Assembly: GCA_951640165.1 (NCBI GenBank)
Contig: OX621250.1
Location: 2,666,001-2,730,000 of the forward strand
Length of the DNA stretch: 64,000 bases
Source: Pseudoips prasinana
Taxonomy: Eukaryota; Arthropoda; Insecta; Lepidoptera; Nolidae
Direction of reading: 5' to 3'
The notes beneath the pieces were generated by a model. It searched no databases, was not told where the DNA came from, and worked only from the letters and a program-made list of their open reading frames with translations. How positions within the stretch are numbered: position 1 is the stretch's first letter; every line of letters begins with the position of its first letter. Of this stretch, positions 31,550-44,621 are shown piece by piece. The translations under genes were made by a program, and so were the position numbers.

Positions 31550-34500
31550 AGTATTTAAAAAAAAAACAAATACAGAACCGTTGGTTCTGAACCGAATTTA
31601 ATTTATTAATGATAGTTCATCCTACTAATATAATAAACGCGAAAGTTTGTAAATATGGATAGATGTTTGTTACTCTTTCACGTAAAAACTACTGAATAGA
31701 CTTTAATGAAACTTTACATAAGTTAGTTTTTAATAAGTTTAAAAGAATTATTAAAGCCAAATTGTGTAGCAGGGCATATTACAAAATTTCTGATTATTTA
31801 AGTGATAAAAGTGCTTGGGATTGAGTTGTTCTGAGTCAACACACATGATTGTAATTAATTTTAGTATATTTTATTTTAAAAAAGGATTCCTACTGAGTTT
31901 TCTGGCAGTGTTTCTCAGTAGCTGCCACGTCATGCACTGCACGGTAGGGTAAAAAAAATATAACGATTCCACATAAATGTAAAATTTTTACGGAATAAAG
32001 TACCTTTGACTTTGACTTTTACAATAATATAGCTTATACATCAGAATAACACATAGGCTACAATTTATAAAGATATTGTGTGAATTGTCCAAAATATGAC
32101 GATAAGTCAAGTAACTAGGAAAAAATCTACCATTTGCGAGCTATTCCGGCATGCACTGCTAGAGGAATACATTCTGCTAATATTATAAATGCGAAAGTTT
32201 GTGAGTATAGATGTATGTATGTATGTTACTCTTTTACGCCAAAACGTCATCAATAAATCTCAACTCAATATATATAAAACGGGGGCTGGTTTATCATCAA
32301 ATAATCAAATTTTGCGCCAGGCAGCAGACCAAGTCCAAAAAAAGTACTTAAAGTACCAGCGGCGAAGAGTGATCTATTTAATAGAATGAAGCCGATAAAA
32401 ATTTTACACGAGTCCCAGCAAAATTTAAAGGATTGCTACCTGTCACTATAGGATTCGCATGGAATTAAAGAACAGTTATTTATTATTATACTATAAATTA
32501 GGATATTTTACTGAGTATCAATGGGTCCTGCCTGACAACAAGGTCTAAGTGAACTGACATATTCCCATCCAAAAAGCGACTCATTTGGTGTTGCGAGTGT
32601 CCATGGGCGGCGGTGATCACTTACCATCAGGTGACTAACTTGCATATTTGTCGCCCTCTTAAGTATAAAAAAAACAAAAAAAGTTACTAATGCTCCATAA
32701 GTTACGTCAATTATTTATGTTACAGCATGAATATCAACTATCGACATTAATTATAGACACCTCGATCAAATATTAAGTGCCACCATAACATCTTAATTAA
32801 ACCAAAGAGACAGTGGCATTCATAGACAATATTGCTAATATTTTGAAAGCCGACACGATTCGTGCTATATCCACCCTACGCCACTGTAAATTACCGCGTA
32901 TCCTTTTTTTAGCATCATATCATGACCCCTTTGACTAACCCAGTGAAGAGGCCCGTGGCACTGGCCAGTAGCGGGACTTTAACGGGTTCATATTCTATAC
33001 ACAACACTAACTAGATCGCAAAACATCGCAAAAAATCCCCCACCGCGCCGCCGCTGCCGGCTTGCCAAAAAAGACTACTCATAGTCGCCACCCAAATGAG
33101 GCCATACCCAGATTTCCATTCATACCAACGAATCAATAATTAAACATAGAAAAAAAAACGTTTTAAAATCAAAACAAACGTTGACCCGCGAGCTCGTTGA
33201 AAAGGGCCGACTCCGTACCGCGTACTTATGAAGATTAATGACCACATAGTTTTTGTGTTTACCCAGCATCACAATATTGCCAGGTCAATCACCCCGCTTA
33301 CGTACAGCAGACGCCACATCGGTAGATACACTCGCATTACAAAAATAAACCTTATTACCCAAATAACAAAGATGGTGTCAAGGTCGAAGAGTAACTACCG
33401 GTGGCGTAAGTACATACACTCCTAAATTTCCACCGTACTCGATTACTTCGGCCTTTTATGGAATGTTAATACTACGAATAGGTATTGCCTATGCATAAGA
33501 AATACCTTATTAGAATTTGGCTTACATATTTTAATGTTTGTTTATTGTCTTAGTTCCTTATTACCGGTTTTTTTTATTATAATTAGGGGATAGTTACACA
33601 CACGCAGCAGAAGCAGGACAGTGCCAAATATGTTTTATTGGAATGGCACTGATTCGGACACTTACTTACTTTAATAAATAATCAAATAATAATAAAAAAG
33701 GTTTTTATTCACGTAGACTTTAAAAAAGCGCTTGTAAACTGTCAGAAAAAGTTGGTAGTAATACAGTTAAGTATACATAATATTTCTAGTTAAATATTAT
33801 AGATATTTAGGTACACAGATCGTTCAAACATTTATAAAATTTCTTTTATAATAGTAATGATATTTAGCTACCTTGTATTAAGTTACTTATCGTATGGGCA
33901 GTGGCTTGGTTCAGAGTTGTTGAAGCCGCCCATTAGGCCTCTAACATAGATTAACGTGTTACCTAATGGCTACAACCGGGACCGATAACTTAACGTGGGA
34001 GATCCCAAGCACGGAGACGCTCAGTAATTAAACCACATTTGTGGTCACCCATATATGGACAGACCGCGAGCCTAGTAGCTTAACCTCACCGATCACTTAC
34101 GGACCGGTGAGAACATCTAGCTATGATCAGACACAGATCTCTATTTAATTTTAAAGGAAAAGAACGACCGCATTATTCTCTCAACCAGTCCTTTGAAACG
34201 GAGGACTGCTAAAGCAATTTTTTGACACAAAGTACACCCCGAATAAGAACAACTCGATCTAGGTCACACAAATAGTGGTCATGTGCGGGAGGTCCCAAAA
34301 CACGTGGGCGGTAAGGTAGATTACCTGCATTTACCTTTAGCACTTCGTCAGACGTGGTCAAGATATATCGTATCGATAAAAAGCCCCCTCAACGCGGAGG
34401 GGGCCGCGTCATGTCATTAACGTAGAGCGAAAATTGCACAAAACTCCCTAAAATGATGATCTCTGCCCTCTCTCCGCCAGTAATCGCCCAGAGTCGAGGT

Positions 34501-34762
34501 TCGAACCCCACAGGGGATGCCCTGCGGCGCGGGTTAGCCTCCTAGGCTAACTATAGCGTCAAGTTAAAAAAAAAAAAAGGTCATGATATAATAGATAACA
34601 GAAAACTAGATCGGCTGGAAGTTGAAATCAGACAACACCAAAAATGAGCATTTATGTCGATAATGTGAGCTATGCAAATAAAAATTTAATTTTATATTTC
34701 GTGTCATATAAGTGAATATAACATATTGGGGTACTTATAATCCGGAATATTAATAATATATA
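31550..34762. other. IRS intron with fragments of repeats
   Basis: Contains Helitron 5' fragments at about 31619 and 32172, a retroposon tail at 32580-32690, a family E copy at 33690-33890 and an antisense family F SINE at 33890-34140. GC-rich bits at 32925-33100 and 34380-34560 look like decayed SINEs. No exon was found. Confidence 0.4.
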
Positions 34763-35127
34763 TCCTACAATATTATAAACGCGGATATTTGTAAGTATGG
34801 ATGGATGGATGTTGGTTACACTTTCACGTAAAAACGACTGAATGGATTTTAATGAAACTTAGAATAATATAGCTTATCATCAGAATAACACATAGGCTAC
34901 AATTTATAAAGATATTGTGTGAATTGTCCAAAATATGACGATAAGTGTCAAGTAAGTAGGAAAAAATCTACCATCAGCAAGCTATTCCGGCGTGCACTGC
35001 CAAAACTGCTAGAGGTGCACTTCCTTCTAATACTATAAATGCGAAAGTTTGTGAGTATAAATGTATGTTTGGTAGTCTTTTACACCAAAACTACTTTAAC
35101 GCGGGTGTAACCGCGGGGCATAGCTAG
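34763..35127 (+). mobile_element. Helitron-like element, composite
   Basis: Starts TCCTACAATATTATAAACGC and ends with the hairpin CGCGGGTGTAACCGCG and GGGCATAGCTAG. A second, internal 5' end (CTAATACTATAAATGCGAAA at about 35028) indicates a second element or a rearranged copy. Confidence 0.7.
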
Positions 35128-36023
35128 TAATATATTTATCTTTATTAAAAACAAAAACATACTTGTACAATTTAGTTGTCTTCGATAATACTTGTTACTT
35201 TTAATTATAAGCTCAATAACCCTATTTTGCGAAGAGAAAATAATAATATATAGGGACAATGTCACACAGAACCTCCTAGCCCCAAACTAAGCAAAGCTTG
35301 TACTATGGGTACCAGGTGACGATATACATACATACAATAAATCGATTTTATTATTATTATTAATAGCTACATTAGTTAGGAAGTGAGTCGTAGTTATATA
35401 TATATATATATATATATATATTGAAGTTATTTTTAATGTAAAAAAGCAGATGAGGCTTATATTCTAAGTTAACCAAAAGTAAAGTAAACCACTGACGTAG
35501 TAGACTGCACAGTTTTTGAGATATATGAAACAAACTTGGTCTAACAGTTGCGGGCCAAAGCGGCAAAACCAGCTACGAAAAATTACATTTATATGTAAAT
35601 TAAACCCTTTATACGCCCAAAAATTTCAAATTGTGCTACCTACTTAAAATAGAGGATTGCCTTGTGCGTAGTCCGTCTCGCTCTGTACGCATACGAGAAA
35701 GCTGTATTAAAATCGACAAAATCAATATTCTCTAAAAATATATTGATTTATAACAAATGTTTTGGTAAAGTAGATGCTCCGTATAATTTTTTAGTAATCA
35801 AATGACAAGAAAAAAGGCTAATCTTGATTGTTTATGATTTTATGTGCCAAGTTTGAAATAGAGCCTTCATAGATTTTTAACGTAACTTTTACAATAATCG
35901 ATGTATCCTCAAATACCGGGCATAGTCGTGGCATATAATCCGTATTCTACAATACATATTGGTTTTTATGGGAAAATGCTAAAGCATTCAGCCTTGATGA
36001 CGTCGGCCAATGCATTGACAATG
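35128..36023. other. IRS intron with a SINE tail and a (TA)n microsatellite
   Basis: 35249-35340 is a family B SINE tail in antisense. 35394-35421 is a (TA)n run. The remainder is AT-rich with nothing recognised. Confidence 0.5.
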
Positions 36024-36165
36024 GCACAGACGCCAGGATATCAAGCTACACCAATCTGTCAAATTTCCCCAATTGAAAGTAAACCTTATGCTTAAGTAAT
36101 AAATTTGAAAAACTATAAAAATAAATTTGATACTTGGGGTAGCTGGATGTGCTGGCGTCTGTACA
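36024..36165. mobile_element. MITE with 45-bp inverted ends (family H), diverged copy
   Basis: CACAGACGCCAGGATATCAA and TACACCAATCTGTCAAATTT are mirrored at the right by GGGGTAGCTGGATGTGCTGG and CGTCTGTAC. The second copy, at 45598-45742, is better preserved. Confidence 0.75.
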
Positions 36166-36436
36166 TTTTCAGTGCATTTTGTAACACTACTGATAATGGC
36201 TGATTAAAATATTTGGCGCTCACTAGCTTCTTACTGTCGGTGATCAAAACAGAAACCAGTGGAGCTATCATGACAACGAAGACTCAATGTATGTATGTCT
36301 ATGGCTTTCGACCAATGAAATTAGGATACAATGATAAAATGGTTTTTGGCCAAACGCAGTAGACACTTTATATACGTATATATATATATATATACTGCCA
36401 TGTTAACTATCCTACTGGTAAGAGTACTTTAAGAAA

Positions 36437-37253
36437 GGTAGGGCACAGCATTCATTCGCTCAAAGAGCAGCCCGACTGGGGAAATACCTCCACCTTACAG
36501 AAGACATTCCTTAATAATAAATAGTCGCCAGAGCTCAACGGTTCATTGTTTGCTGACTCTTAAAGGCCGGCAACGCACCTACGACTCCTCTGGTGTTGCG
36601 AGTGTCCATGGGTGGCGGCGATCACTTACCATTAGGTGACCCACTTGATCGTTTGTCGCCCACTGGTATAAAAAAACCGGCCAAGTGCGAGTCGGACTCG
36701 CACATGAAGGGTTCCGTAGCAGCAAGTATTTCAGTTGATTAAATGAAAGCAAATTGCGGTTTATGACGTATAAAAAAAAACTACTTGCTAGATCTCGTTC
36801 AAACCAATTTTCGTTGTTAGTTTCTATGGTAATGTACATCATATATTTTTTTAGTTTTATCATTCTCGTATTTTAGAAGTTAGAGGGGGGGGGGGGGGAC
36901 ACTCATTTTACCGCTTTGGAAGTGTCTCTCGCGCAAACTATTCAGTTTAGAAAAAAATGATATTAGGAACCTCAATATCATTTTTGAAGACCTATCCATA
37001 GACACCACATGTATGGGTACGATGAAAAAAAAATTTTGAGTTTGAGTTCTATGTATGGCGACCCCCCAAAATAATTGTTATTTTTCTATTTTCGTGTAAA
37101 AACCTTAATGCGGTTCACAGAATACATCTACTTACTAAGTTTCAGTAGTACAGCTGTTAGTTTCGGAAAAAAGTCGCTGTGACATACGGACAGACAGACA
37201 TGATGAATCTATAAGGGTTCCGTTTTTGCCATTTGGCTACGGAACCCTAAAAA
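36437..37253 (+). repeat. Retroposon tail followed by a full family C repeat
   Basis: 36437-36669 repeats the element at 24345-24652. From 36671 to 37253 is the most complete family C copy, from ACCGGCCAAGTGCGAGTCGG through a long G run at 36885-36898 to GGCTACGGAACCCTAAAAAG. AGGGTTCCGTAGC near the start and GCTACGGAACCCT at the end are inverted. Confidence 0.75.
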
Positions 37254-38868
37254 GTAGCAAGTCAACTACTGGCCTAATGAGAACCAGACCTTACGCTACG
37301 CGTTGACTCTCGAGAAATGTGGACATTATTTATATTGTCAGGTTTTTAGTCCTTATTTACGTTCGATGATTACCATATTCGTTAGCGTAGAATAAGATGG
37401 TTTGATAATTCGCGCATATATAAGTAAGGTTACAATTTTTTTTTAAGAACTATCATTTTGTCGACGGTTTCTTCAACTCGTTTATAACTATGCCTACTTT
37501 TGCACGGACGCAGAAATTGGTCTGTGGAAAAATATCTGTGTATAATTATACAACCTATTCGGTTTCGAATTTTGCGATTTTCGATATACCCAGAACAGTT
37601 ATGTTAAAATGCCTACTAAAAAGAGACTTTATATCCACCATAAGCGTATGGCGAGGAAGGCTCATCTCTCTCTACAGCGTCCGACCAGTGATACCACAGT
37701 ATAATACACTGCCGGAAAATGGGCATTGGTCGAAGGCTGAAGAGATATCTGTTTCTTTGCCATGGTAACTAAGCAGTTATCGCAATTAATTTCAGACTAA
37801 ATATTTTGATATAACTTGTTTCTTATATGTAAGCTACCATTCTTCCCAATAATAAAATGTTTTGTTTTTCTTTTGTACCCTTAACGGGTAGACATAGGAC
37901 ATACAAAATATGAAATATTAATAAATTTTATATTTTGGGCGCATTTTCTATCATTGTGTAATGATACAAAATTATTTTATTTTCACCCAGTGGGATTTAT
38001 TCAGCCGATTTTTATTTTCAGCCAGTAGCTTTTTGATCTAATGCATAAATTTTATATTTATTTTAGTGGGAGACATTAAACTTCTGTGCTAATTAACATA
38101 ATAAAAAAAAAATGCATTAATGAAAAACTGTGCAACCATGAGATTTCACATAATATTTCTGCACATTTTTGGATCTATGCAAAAAATAAGTCTTTTGTGA
38201 TTGGTTTTGTAGTGATTAATAATAACATTACTAAATAGTTTTTATTAAACTTACAAAGTTAGTATTTTGAGTCAATCTTTAAAGAAATTTACCTAAACAT
38301 ACCCATAAAGTATTTACTAAAAAAAAACTATATAAAAATAACATTCAATAATGTAATTTAGAAAGCTAAAAACTGTGTATACTTAAGCATTCTAATAAGT
38401 TATGAAACACACACTAACCATTCAATTTTAGTGCTTCATTCATAAATAGTAATTCATTGAATTGATATGCTGTATGAATGAATTTTGTCAAAGAACTTTC
38501 ACTCAAGCGATGCATCACCCATGAGGAATGTCAAATGGGGCCATTTTGCGACAAGAAAGTCACCCGAAAGTTAACGGAAAATAAAAACTTAAAAAGAAAT
38601 CACCGACTTCAAATCTAACTCAATAGTTAGAAGTTAGTATCAATCTATATAGTATTTATAAAAAAAAGAAACAAACTGACCTGATGGTTACTTATCGATC
38701 AACACACAGCTGAAACCATGAACGCCAAAAGCCATGAACTGTTGTACACATATTCCTTAAGTAACGTAGGTATACACTCAGAAAGGATTTTTGAAAATTT
38801 AACCCCTAAGGAGGTGAAAAGGGGTTTTGTCGATCTGATCAACTTCAAACTAGGGATTTATTGATATG
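37254..38868. other. IRS intron, nothing recognised
   Basis: AT-rich sequence. A 92-codon open frame at 37490-37768 has no recognisable domain, composition or splice context, and I do not call it a gene. Confidence 0.5.
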
Positions 38869-39091
38869 ACAAGTTTTAATATTAAGATTTACCCCATAAG
38901 GGGTTAAAGTAGGGGTTTAAACCCCAACTTTATTGATTTTGGGTTCAGGATCGATCAAAACTCTATCTCGAAAACTACGCAAAATCGTTGAACATACATA
39001 CATACAAGTTTTAATATTAAGATTTACCCCATAAGGGGTTAAAGTAGGGGTTTAAACCCCAACTTTTTTGATTTTGAGTTCAGGATCGATC
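38869..39091. repeat. Direct repeat, two copies 135 bp apart
   Basis: AAGTTTTAATATTAAGATTT, then ACCCCATAAGGGGTTAAAGT and AGGGGTTTAAACCCCAACTT occur at 38871 and 39006. Each copy contains the palindromes CCCCATAAGGGG and GGGGTTTAAACCCC. The spacer contains TTGAACATACATACA. Confidence 0.85.
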
Positions 39092-39198
39092 GAGGATTGG
39101 TTCGGGAGTGATTCGGATACTCCTCATCATAAAGTATCTAAATTTTGCGTTTGAACGTCAACTCCTCGGCCACCCTATATAAGAAATAAATAAATGAT

Positions 39199-39448
39199 AA
39201 TAATATCTAGGGACAATGTCACACAGATCATCCTAGCCCCAAACTAAGCAAAGCTTGTACTACGGGTACCAGGCGACGATATACATACTTATATAGATAG
39301 ATAAATACTTCAATACATAGAAAACATCCATGACTCAGAAACAAATATTCGTGCTCATCACACAAATATTTGCACTTACCGGGATTCGAACCCAGGACCA
39401 CCAGTTTCGTAGGCAGGAGCACTACCAACTAGGCTGCGGTGACCGTCA
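39199..39448 (-). mobile_element. SINE, family B, full-length
   Basis: Antisense copy, very close to those at 10683-10941 and 44699-44948, ending TAGGCTGCGGTGACCGTC. Confidence 0.85.
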
Positions 39449-39633
39449 AATATAATAAAATCTAGTGACGTAATAAATATATATATTCATGAATTGTGAG
39501 AATATATTAAAATTAATTTAATAAATTTTACTATATAGACTTTTCCTTTAGTTCTTCATTACTTAATATTGAGCAATATTATAGGTCATTCCAGTAACAT
39601 TCTTATGACTCATATTTACTTATAAAAAATACC

Positions 39634-40166
39634 GGCCAAGTGCGAGTCGGACTCGCGCACCGAGGGTTCCGTACAAAGCTTGAATTGCTGTTTCTTTTGA
39701 TTGCGTTGACATAGAAGGTGAGCTCTAAGAGACAGTAGACCTGAGTATCTATGCATATAATAAAATCGTAGGAAAGTCAAAACTGTACATTAAATATTTT
39801 TTTAAAAGGGTGCTTGCGGCGTGATCTGCAGTCGATATCGTAGCCAAAAATAAAGTTTTTAGAATTTTTGTCTGTGTGTCTGTATGTATGTCCGGGCTAA
39901 ACTCAAAAAGTACTGCATGGATTTACTTCAAATTTTGTATGAATATTACTAAGAGGTCGGGTCAACATATACGCTATCACTTACGGGGCAGGAGCTGTGA
40001 TAATTTACAAAATTTTTACGGGGGTAATACCGCGGGGCACAGCTAGTTTGATATAAATTCCAGCTTGATATCACCACGAATTCCTGAGGATCTTGACAAA
40101 CAGACGGACGGACAACAAAGTGATCCTATAAGGGTTCCGCCTTTTCCTTCCGAGGTACCCTAAAAA
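39634..40166 (+). repeat. Family C repeat split by a Helitron (39748-40046)
   Basis: The left part ends AGAGACAGTAGACCTGAGTA. The right part resumes TTTGATATAAATTCCAGCTT and ends GGTACCCTAAAAACG. The uninterrupted relative at 21400-21490 (antisense) runs through this point. The inserted Helitron starts TCTATGCATATAATAAAATC and ends GCACAGCTAG. Confidence 0.75.
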
Positions 40167-40639
40167 CGTGTAGACACACGAAGTATAACTTGCATATACG
40201 AAACGTAACACTAGACGGATCGCAAGTGCGTTTCAGGCCATTAGAAAAGGATTACAATTTTTTTTTTATAGATTTAGTACACGCAGAAATAAAAAAAGTA
40301 AATTAAATGAAGAAAAGACAGGTAGTACATTTATCTTTTTATTAGACTAGAGACTAGTCTATGTGTTATTCGTATATATAAGCTCTATTTCCGAAAATAT
40401 AGCTATATTTTCTTCAAAATACGTTCGGTAGTTTTTGTGTGAAAGAGTAACCAACATCCATTCATCGATAATCACTTTCGCGTTTATAATATTAGTAGAA
40501 CTATTCTTTAACAAGAAATTTTATTGTTGGACAAATACAACAGAGTTAATTGATAAGCAAATATTTATTTGTTTACATAACCAGTAAATAAAGTAGTTAT
40601 TGAAAGATAAAACTTGGAGCTGGCCCGGTGCCTCGTTTA

Positions 40640-41215
40640 ATTTTAAGGTAACCATGGCTGCCCGTCTCCATGTAGACTAGCCATCTCATCACAAGTGTGT
40701 GCTCATCTCAGTCTCATGAGCCGATGGGACGACATGCCACAAGACCGAAAAGATATCAGATCTAGGACTGACGGCTTTACCCGCTCTCCGAGGCACGGGG
40801 ATGTAATACCGACAATTCCCCGACTTAATGCTGATACTGAAAAAAATTCTTAACGGAAAAATCTAAATAACTTTTTGGCGTAATAATAAAAATATCCTGC
40901 CCCAGGATATTATTATTATTACGGCTTTACCCGCTCTCCGAGGCACGGGAGTGTAATACCGACAATTCCCCGATTTAATGCTGATACTGAAAAAAATTCT
41001 TAACGGAAAAATCTATATTACTTTTTAGGACATTATTATGGGGCCTAAGGACATTATTATTATTATTACGGCTTTATCCGCTCTCCGAGGCACAGAAGTG
41101 ACTGAAAATTTTTCTTAACGGATAACTCTCAAATTACTTTTTGGTCTGACCCGGGATTTGAACACAAGACTTCGTTAGCTGCGGCTGAACATGCTACCGC
41201 TAGACCAATGAGGCA
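40640..41215 (-). repeat. SINE family G, internally triplicated
   Basis: The block GCTCTCCGAGGCACGGG to AATTCTTAACGGAAAAATCT occurs three times (from about 40782, 40930 and 41079), separated by (ATT)n. The tRNA-like head, with ACATGCTACCGCTAGACCAA, occurs once at the right end. Either slippage at the (ATT)n tails or successive insertions could explain it. Confidence 0.65.
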
Positions 41216-41626
41216 GTATTATTCCACTCACTACCACCGTGTCGAATTTGAAGATCAGGATAGCCATTCAGGAGGTGTACGATGTACGAAGAGGTAACAA
41301 ACAGTGTGCTTCAAACGACACCACTGAAGTAAAACTGTTTTAGCTCTATCTATATGTATCTGGCTATGAGAGAAAGAAAATGTGTGCTTGCACCTCGCTT
41401 TACCCGTAACGTTACTCTCTCTCTCCTTTTCTATCTCCACTAACTTATATTTCGTCAACTTAACGCTCTCATCACGCATGCGTAAAGAAGTTTAACTTCA
41501 AAAAGATGTAACATAAAATTACTTAAGTAGATCATTGACTTATATGTATAACTAGACACGCTGTTTCGAATAAAAACTCTGTCCCAGTCCGGCTGTGCGC
41601 GAGGTGAGGGGCGCGCGCGGCCAAAA

Positions 41627-41670
41627 TTGCTTACTGAGTTGCAGCGCCCGCGCTGCAACTCAGTGAGCAA
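41627..41670. repeat. 21-bp hairpin
   Basis: TTGCTTACTGAGTTGCAGCG plus C is followed by a two-base gap and the complement with one mismatch. It lies in a GC-rich patch (41580-41670). Confidence 0.8.
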
Positions 41671-41879
41671 ATTCTCAATATGGGATTGCGCCTCTAGTAG
41701 AATACATATAGGTCAATGAAGTAGATAGACGAAGTGTTTGTTCTTAATCAAGACATTTAACCGTTTAGTTATAAAAACTTTGAGATACTGCACTGATTAG
41801 CCTAGAAGACTAAGAGCAAACCTCGAGCTCAACTGGTAGATGATGTTCGGTAGTAGATGAACACACTGAGTTTGTTTCG

Positions 41880-42215
41880 CTGGGTCTTCTCATTTCGGGC
41901 GCATTGGATCCGGTGGTAGCATTAAAGCGCGACCGTCGTTAGAAAGACAAGGTCCGCCATAATAATAATATTGAATTCGTACCTTAATATAGACAGAACT
42001 ATATACTCATACTATATACTAATATACTCATAGCTACCACTTTAAATTTCGATAATTAAACCTATACATGATCTCTTTGGCAATAACTTAATAGAAGCTA
42101 CTAGCTAAATATCTATTATAAAATAATTTTTATTCTAAATATTTTCATACAATCCGTGTACCTAAATATCCATATGTACCTAGAAATAATTGTGTATACT
42201 TAACTACCTAGGTGT
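41880..42215 (+). repeat. Interspersed repeat family E
   Basis: Nearly the same as 11740-12090, starting TTCGCTGGGTCTTCTCATTT and GCGCGACCGTCGTTAGAAAG. The 3' end is lost after TACCTAGAAATAATTGTGTA. Confidence 0.65.
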
Positions 42216-42229
42216 GCTAAGATCATGAC

Positions 42230-42290
42230 AAATGGAAATCTGTTGTCTCTGCCTGCCCCTCTGGGAAACTGTATGTATGTATTATATATA
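42230..42290 (+). pseudogene. 3' end of the LINE seen at 7220-7613
   Basis: Codes for about DKWKSVVSACPSGKLYV, matching the end of the copy at 7220-7613, and is followed by a (TATG)n-like tail. Confidence 0.6.
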
Positions 42291-42309
42291 TGACCTTTGC
42301 GTCTGTTAC

Positions 42310-42720
42310 AGACGATTTACGGCGCATTGTCTGAGAGACATTTCTTTTGGTGGCTAAACAAACCGATGCGAGAGCGACATACCCTGCCGCAGGCCTGACA
42401 AGAGAAGTTTGCGGTGGTTGGTGCCGAGACGCTTTCATGTCGCTTCTGTCTCTTATCAGTAAGTACTCCGAACCAGGCTTCGTCACATATCTTACGACCC
42501 TCCACTACACGTTTGCGCCATTCAACTCTATTTTCAGCGAACTTTTTCCAGCTACAGTGGTCAATTTTAAAAGCGGCCATCCCGCTTGGTGCAGTCTTTA
42601 AAGCGAAGCAGAGGTCTACCGACATCGCGCTTCGCATTAGCTACTGCACCCAACAGAACACATCGTGGTATATGAGTGGGTTCCATTCTGTGCACATGCC
42701 CCAACCAACGTAAACGCTTC
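42310..42720 (-). pseudogene. C-terminal remnant of a second LINE
   Basis: On the minus strand the sequence from 42720 codes for RLRWLGHVHRM, then an RDVGRPLLRFKD-like segment and, after a frameshift, SWKKFAENRVEWRKRVVEGR and SCQACGRVCRSRIGLFSHQK. A WLGH-RM motif followed by a Cys-His finger at the C-terminus is typical of several insect non-LTR retrotransposons. The frame break and truncation show it is dead. Confidence 0.7.
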
Positions 42721-43189
42721 TGTTTAATTTCAATTTATTTATTGCATTAATGGGTTTACATAGGTCTTAACAATACTGTTTAAGAACTGACAGACTGAAC
42801 AGACTGTTTAAGAAACGCTGTCAGGCTAGGTAGCTGTGCTATTTCTAGAACTCTCTCGTTAGTGACCCTATGTTGCCATGTAATGCCCAAGATCTTGGGA
42901 TTTACATGTATGTATTATAATACTTTTAAAATTAACTGATTGTGTAACAGGAGGCTTATCATTTATTGGTTTCGTTAGGTAATGTTTGAACTTAACTGTG
43001 TAATTATATTGAAGTAACAACATGGGGAAGTCCTAAGAACTACTATCCTCTTGATTATATTTATTTTTTTGTTGGCTTTCCTGTTACTTGACAAATATGG
43101 ATGTGTTATGTATGAATGCAACACCTAAAAATTAACAAACTAAAAACAGTTTTTATTAAGATATTGTTATTTACGTAGTATTTGACGTT

Positions 43190-43440
43190 TGGTGTTGTGG
43201 TAAGTCACCCTGACTGCTAAACCAGAGGTTGTGGGTTTGATCCCCCCCAGGATAAATGTTAAGTGTAACAAGCAAGATTATTTGTTCTGGGTCTGGGTAA
43301 TTTATCTATAGTATATATGTATTTGGAAATTTATAAGTATGTTTATTGGTTGCCATAGACCAGGTTGTGCTTAATTTGAATCAGATTGCTAGTGCAGGAG
43401 GTGGGACAACTCACTGTCCCATGATAATTATTTTATAAAA
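43190..43440 (+). mobile_element. SINE, family A relative, diverged
   Basis: GTTTGGTGTTGTGGTAAGTC and GTTGTGGGTTTGATCCCCCC form the tRNA-like head. TTCTGGGTCTGGGTAATTTA and CTCACTGTCCCATGATAATT follow. A related copy is at 46090-46500, partly replaced by a MITE. Confidence 0.6.
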
Positions 43441-43832
43441 TTTAATAAACTTAAGACTTTAATTGTACATTATAGAGAACACATGAACAAAGTGTCTTCC
43501 CTCTAGGACATAAAGAACACATGAACAAAGTTTCAGCAGATGTGTAAGGAATGTCAATTGACTGATTCTTCGGTTTATTTATATCTAAGTAGAAGTTCAG
43601 ATTAATATTAGATTATAACCCAAAGAAAGTACTATACTAAGAGTTTTCAATTAGATAAAAAAATATTATACCTGTTTAAAATAGTAAAAAAAAGTATCCT
43701 GCAGTTCTTCTATTATTTGGATATAATATATTGTATATTTAAAAATATACTAAGTATCTGTCGCAATATTAATTATAGAAAAAAAATGTATTTTAGATTT
43801 ACGCCAAAATAAATGGTACTTTATGCCAAATA

Positions 43833-44092
43833 ATAATAATAATAATATCCTTGCAGACATTAATTACGCATGGTGAACTGATCCCAAACTAAGCAGACCT
43901 TGTGCTATGGAAACCAGATAGCTGATATACTACATACTACTTCTCTTTTGTAAATACATACTTATATAGATAATTACACCCAGACTCAGGACAAACAAGA
44001 CATCTTGACAAATATCTGTCCTGGGTGGGAATCAAACCCACAACCTCCAGCATGAAAAGCAAGCATTTGCCAACCACGCCAACTGGCCCACC
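43833..44092 (-). mobile_element. SINE, family A
   Basis: Antisense copy from (AAT)n through TGATCCCAAACTAAGCAGAC and TGTCCTGGGTGGGAATCAAA to GCCAACCACGCCAACTGGCC. Confidence 0.8.
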
Positions 44093-44621
44093 AATCAAAT
44101 TGGTATTGGAAGATTTGATTATAAAAACATATCAGATTAAATGCATTACGCACAAACAAATCAACTAACTCAGAGACCATTTTGATGACTAAGGTATTTG
44201 GCGTAAACAGGCTATGACTCAGTGTGTGGAACTGCACAACAAGTTTAATGTAATTAAGAGACCAACACACTGGTACCATACGAAACCAAAGGTACATGTA
44301 AAAACCAGCAATTCTAGGATACATTAGTCATCTGCATATTTCTGTTACAAATAATAGGAATTAATCACAATTATTATTAAGAACAATGTGTTTCAAAATT
44401 ACATTATTAGCAAATTTAATTGAGCTGAGAGTTCCTTAGGCAACTTATGTGGTGTGTTCCTGATTGTACTCCTCCCGAAAAATTCAACTGATAGTCTTCA
44501 AATTTGGCACAGGGTAGTGACCATACTCATCACTGCATATATCTGAATTATGAAAATAGGACATGCCACGGAGGAATAAACACAAAAAAAAGCTAATGCC
44601 CATTGAAATCAATGTTCAACG

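Noticed and set aside
34380..34410. Rho-independent terminator (GC hairpin GCCCCCTC/GAGGGGGC)
   Set aside because: Bacterial terminators do not apply here; it lies within decayed repeat sequence of an intron.
35394..35421. Origin or regulatory AT element
   Set aside because: It is a plain (TA)n microsatellite.
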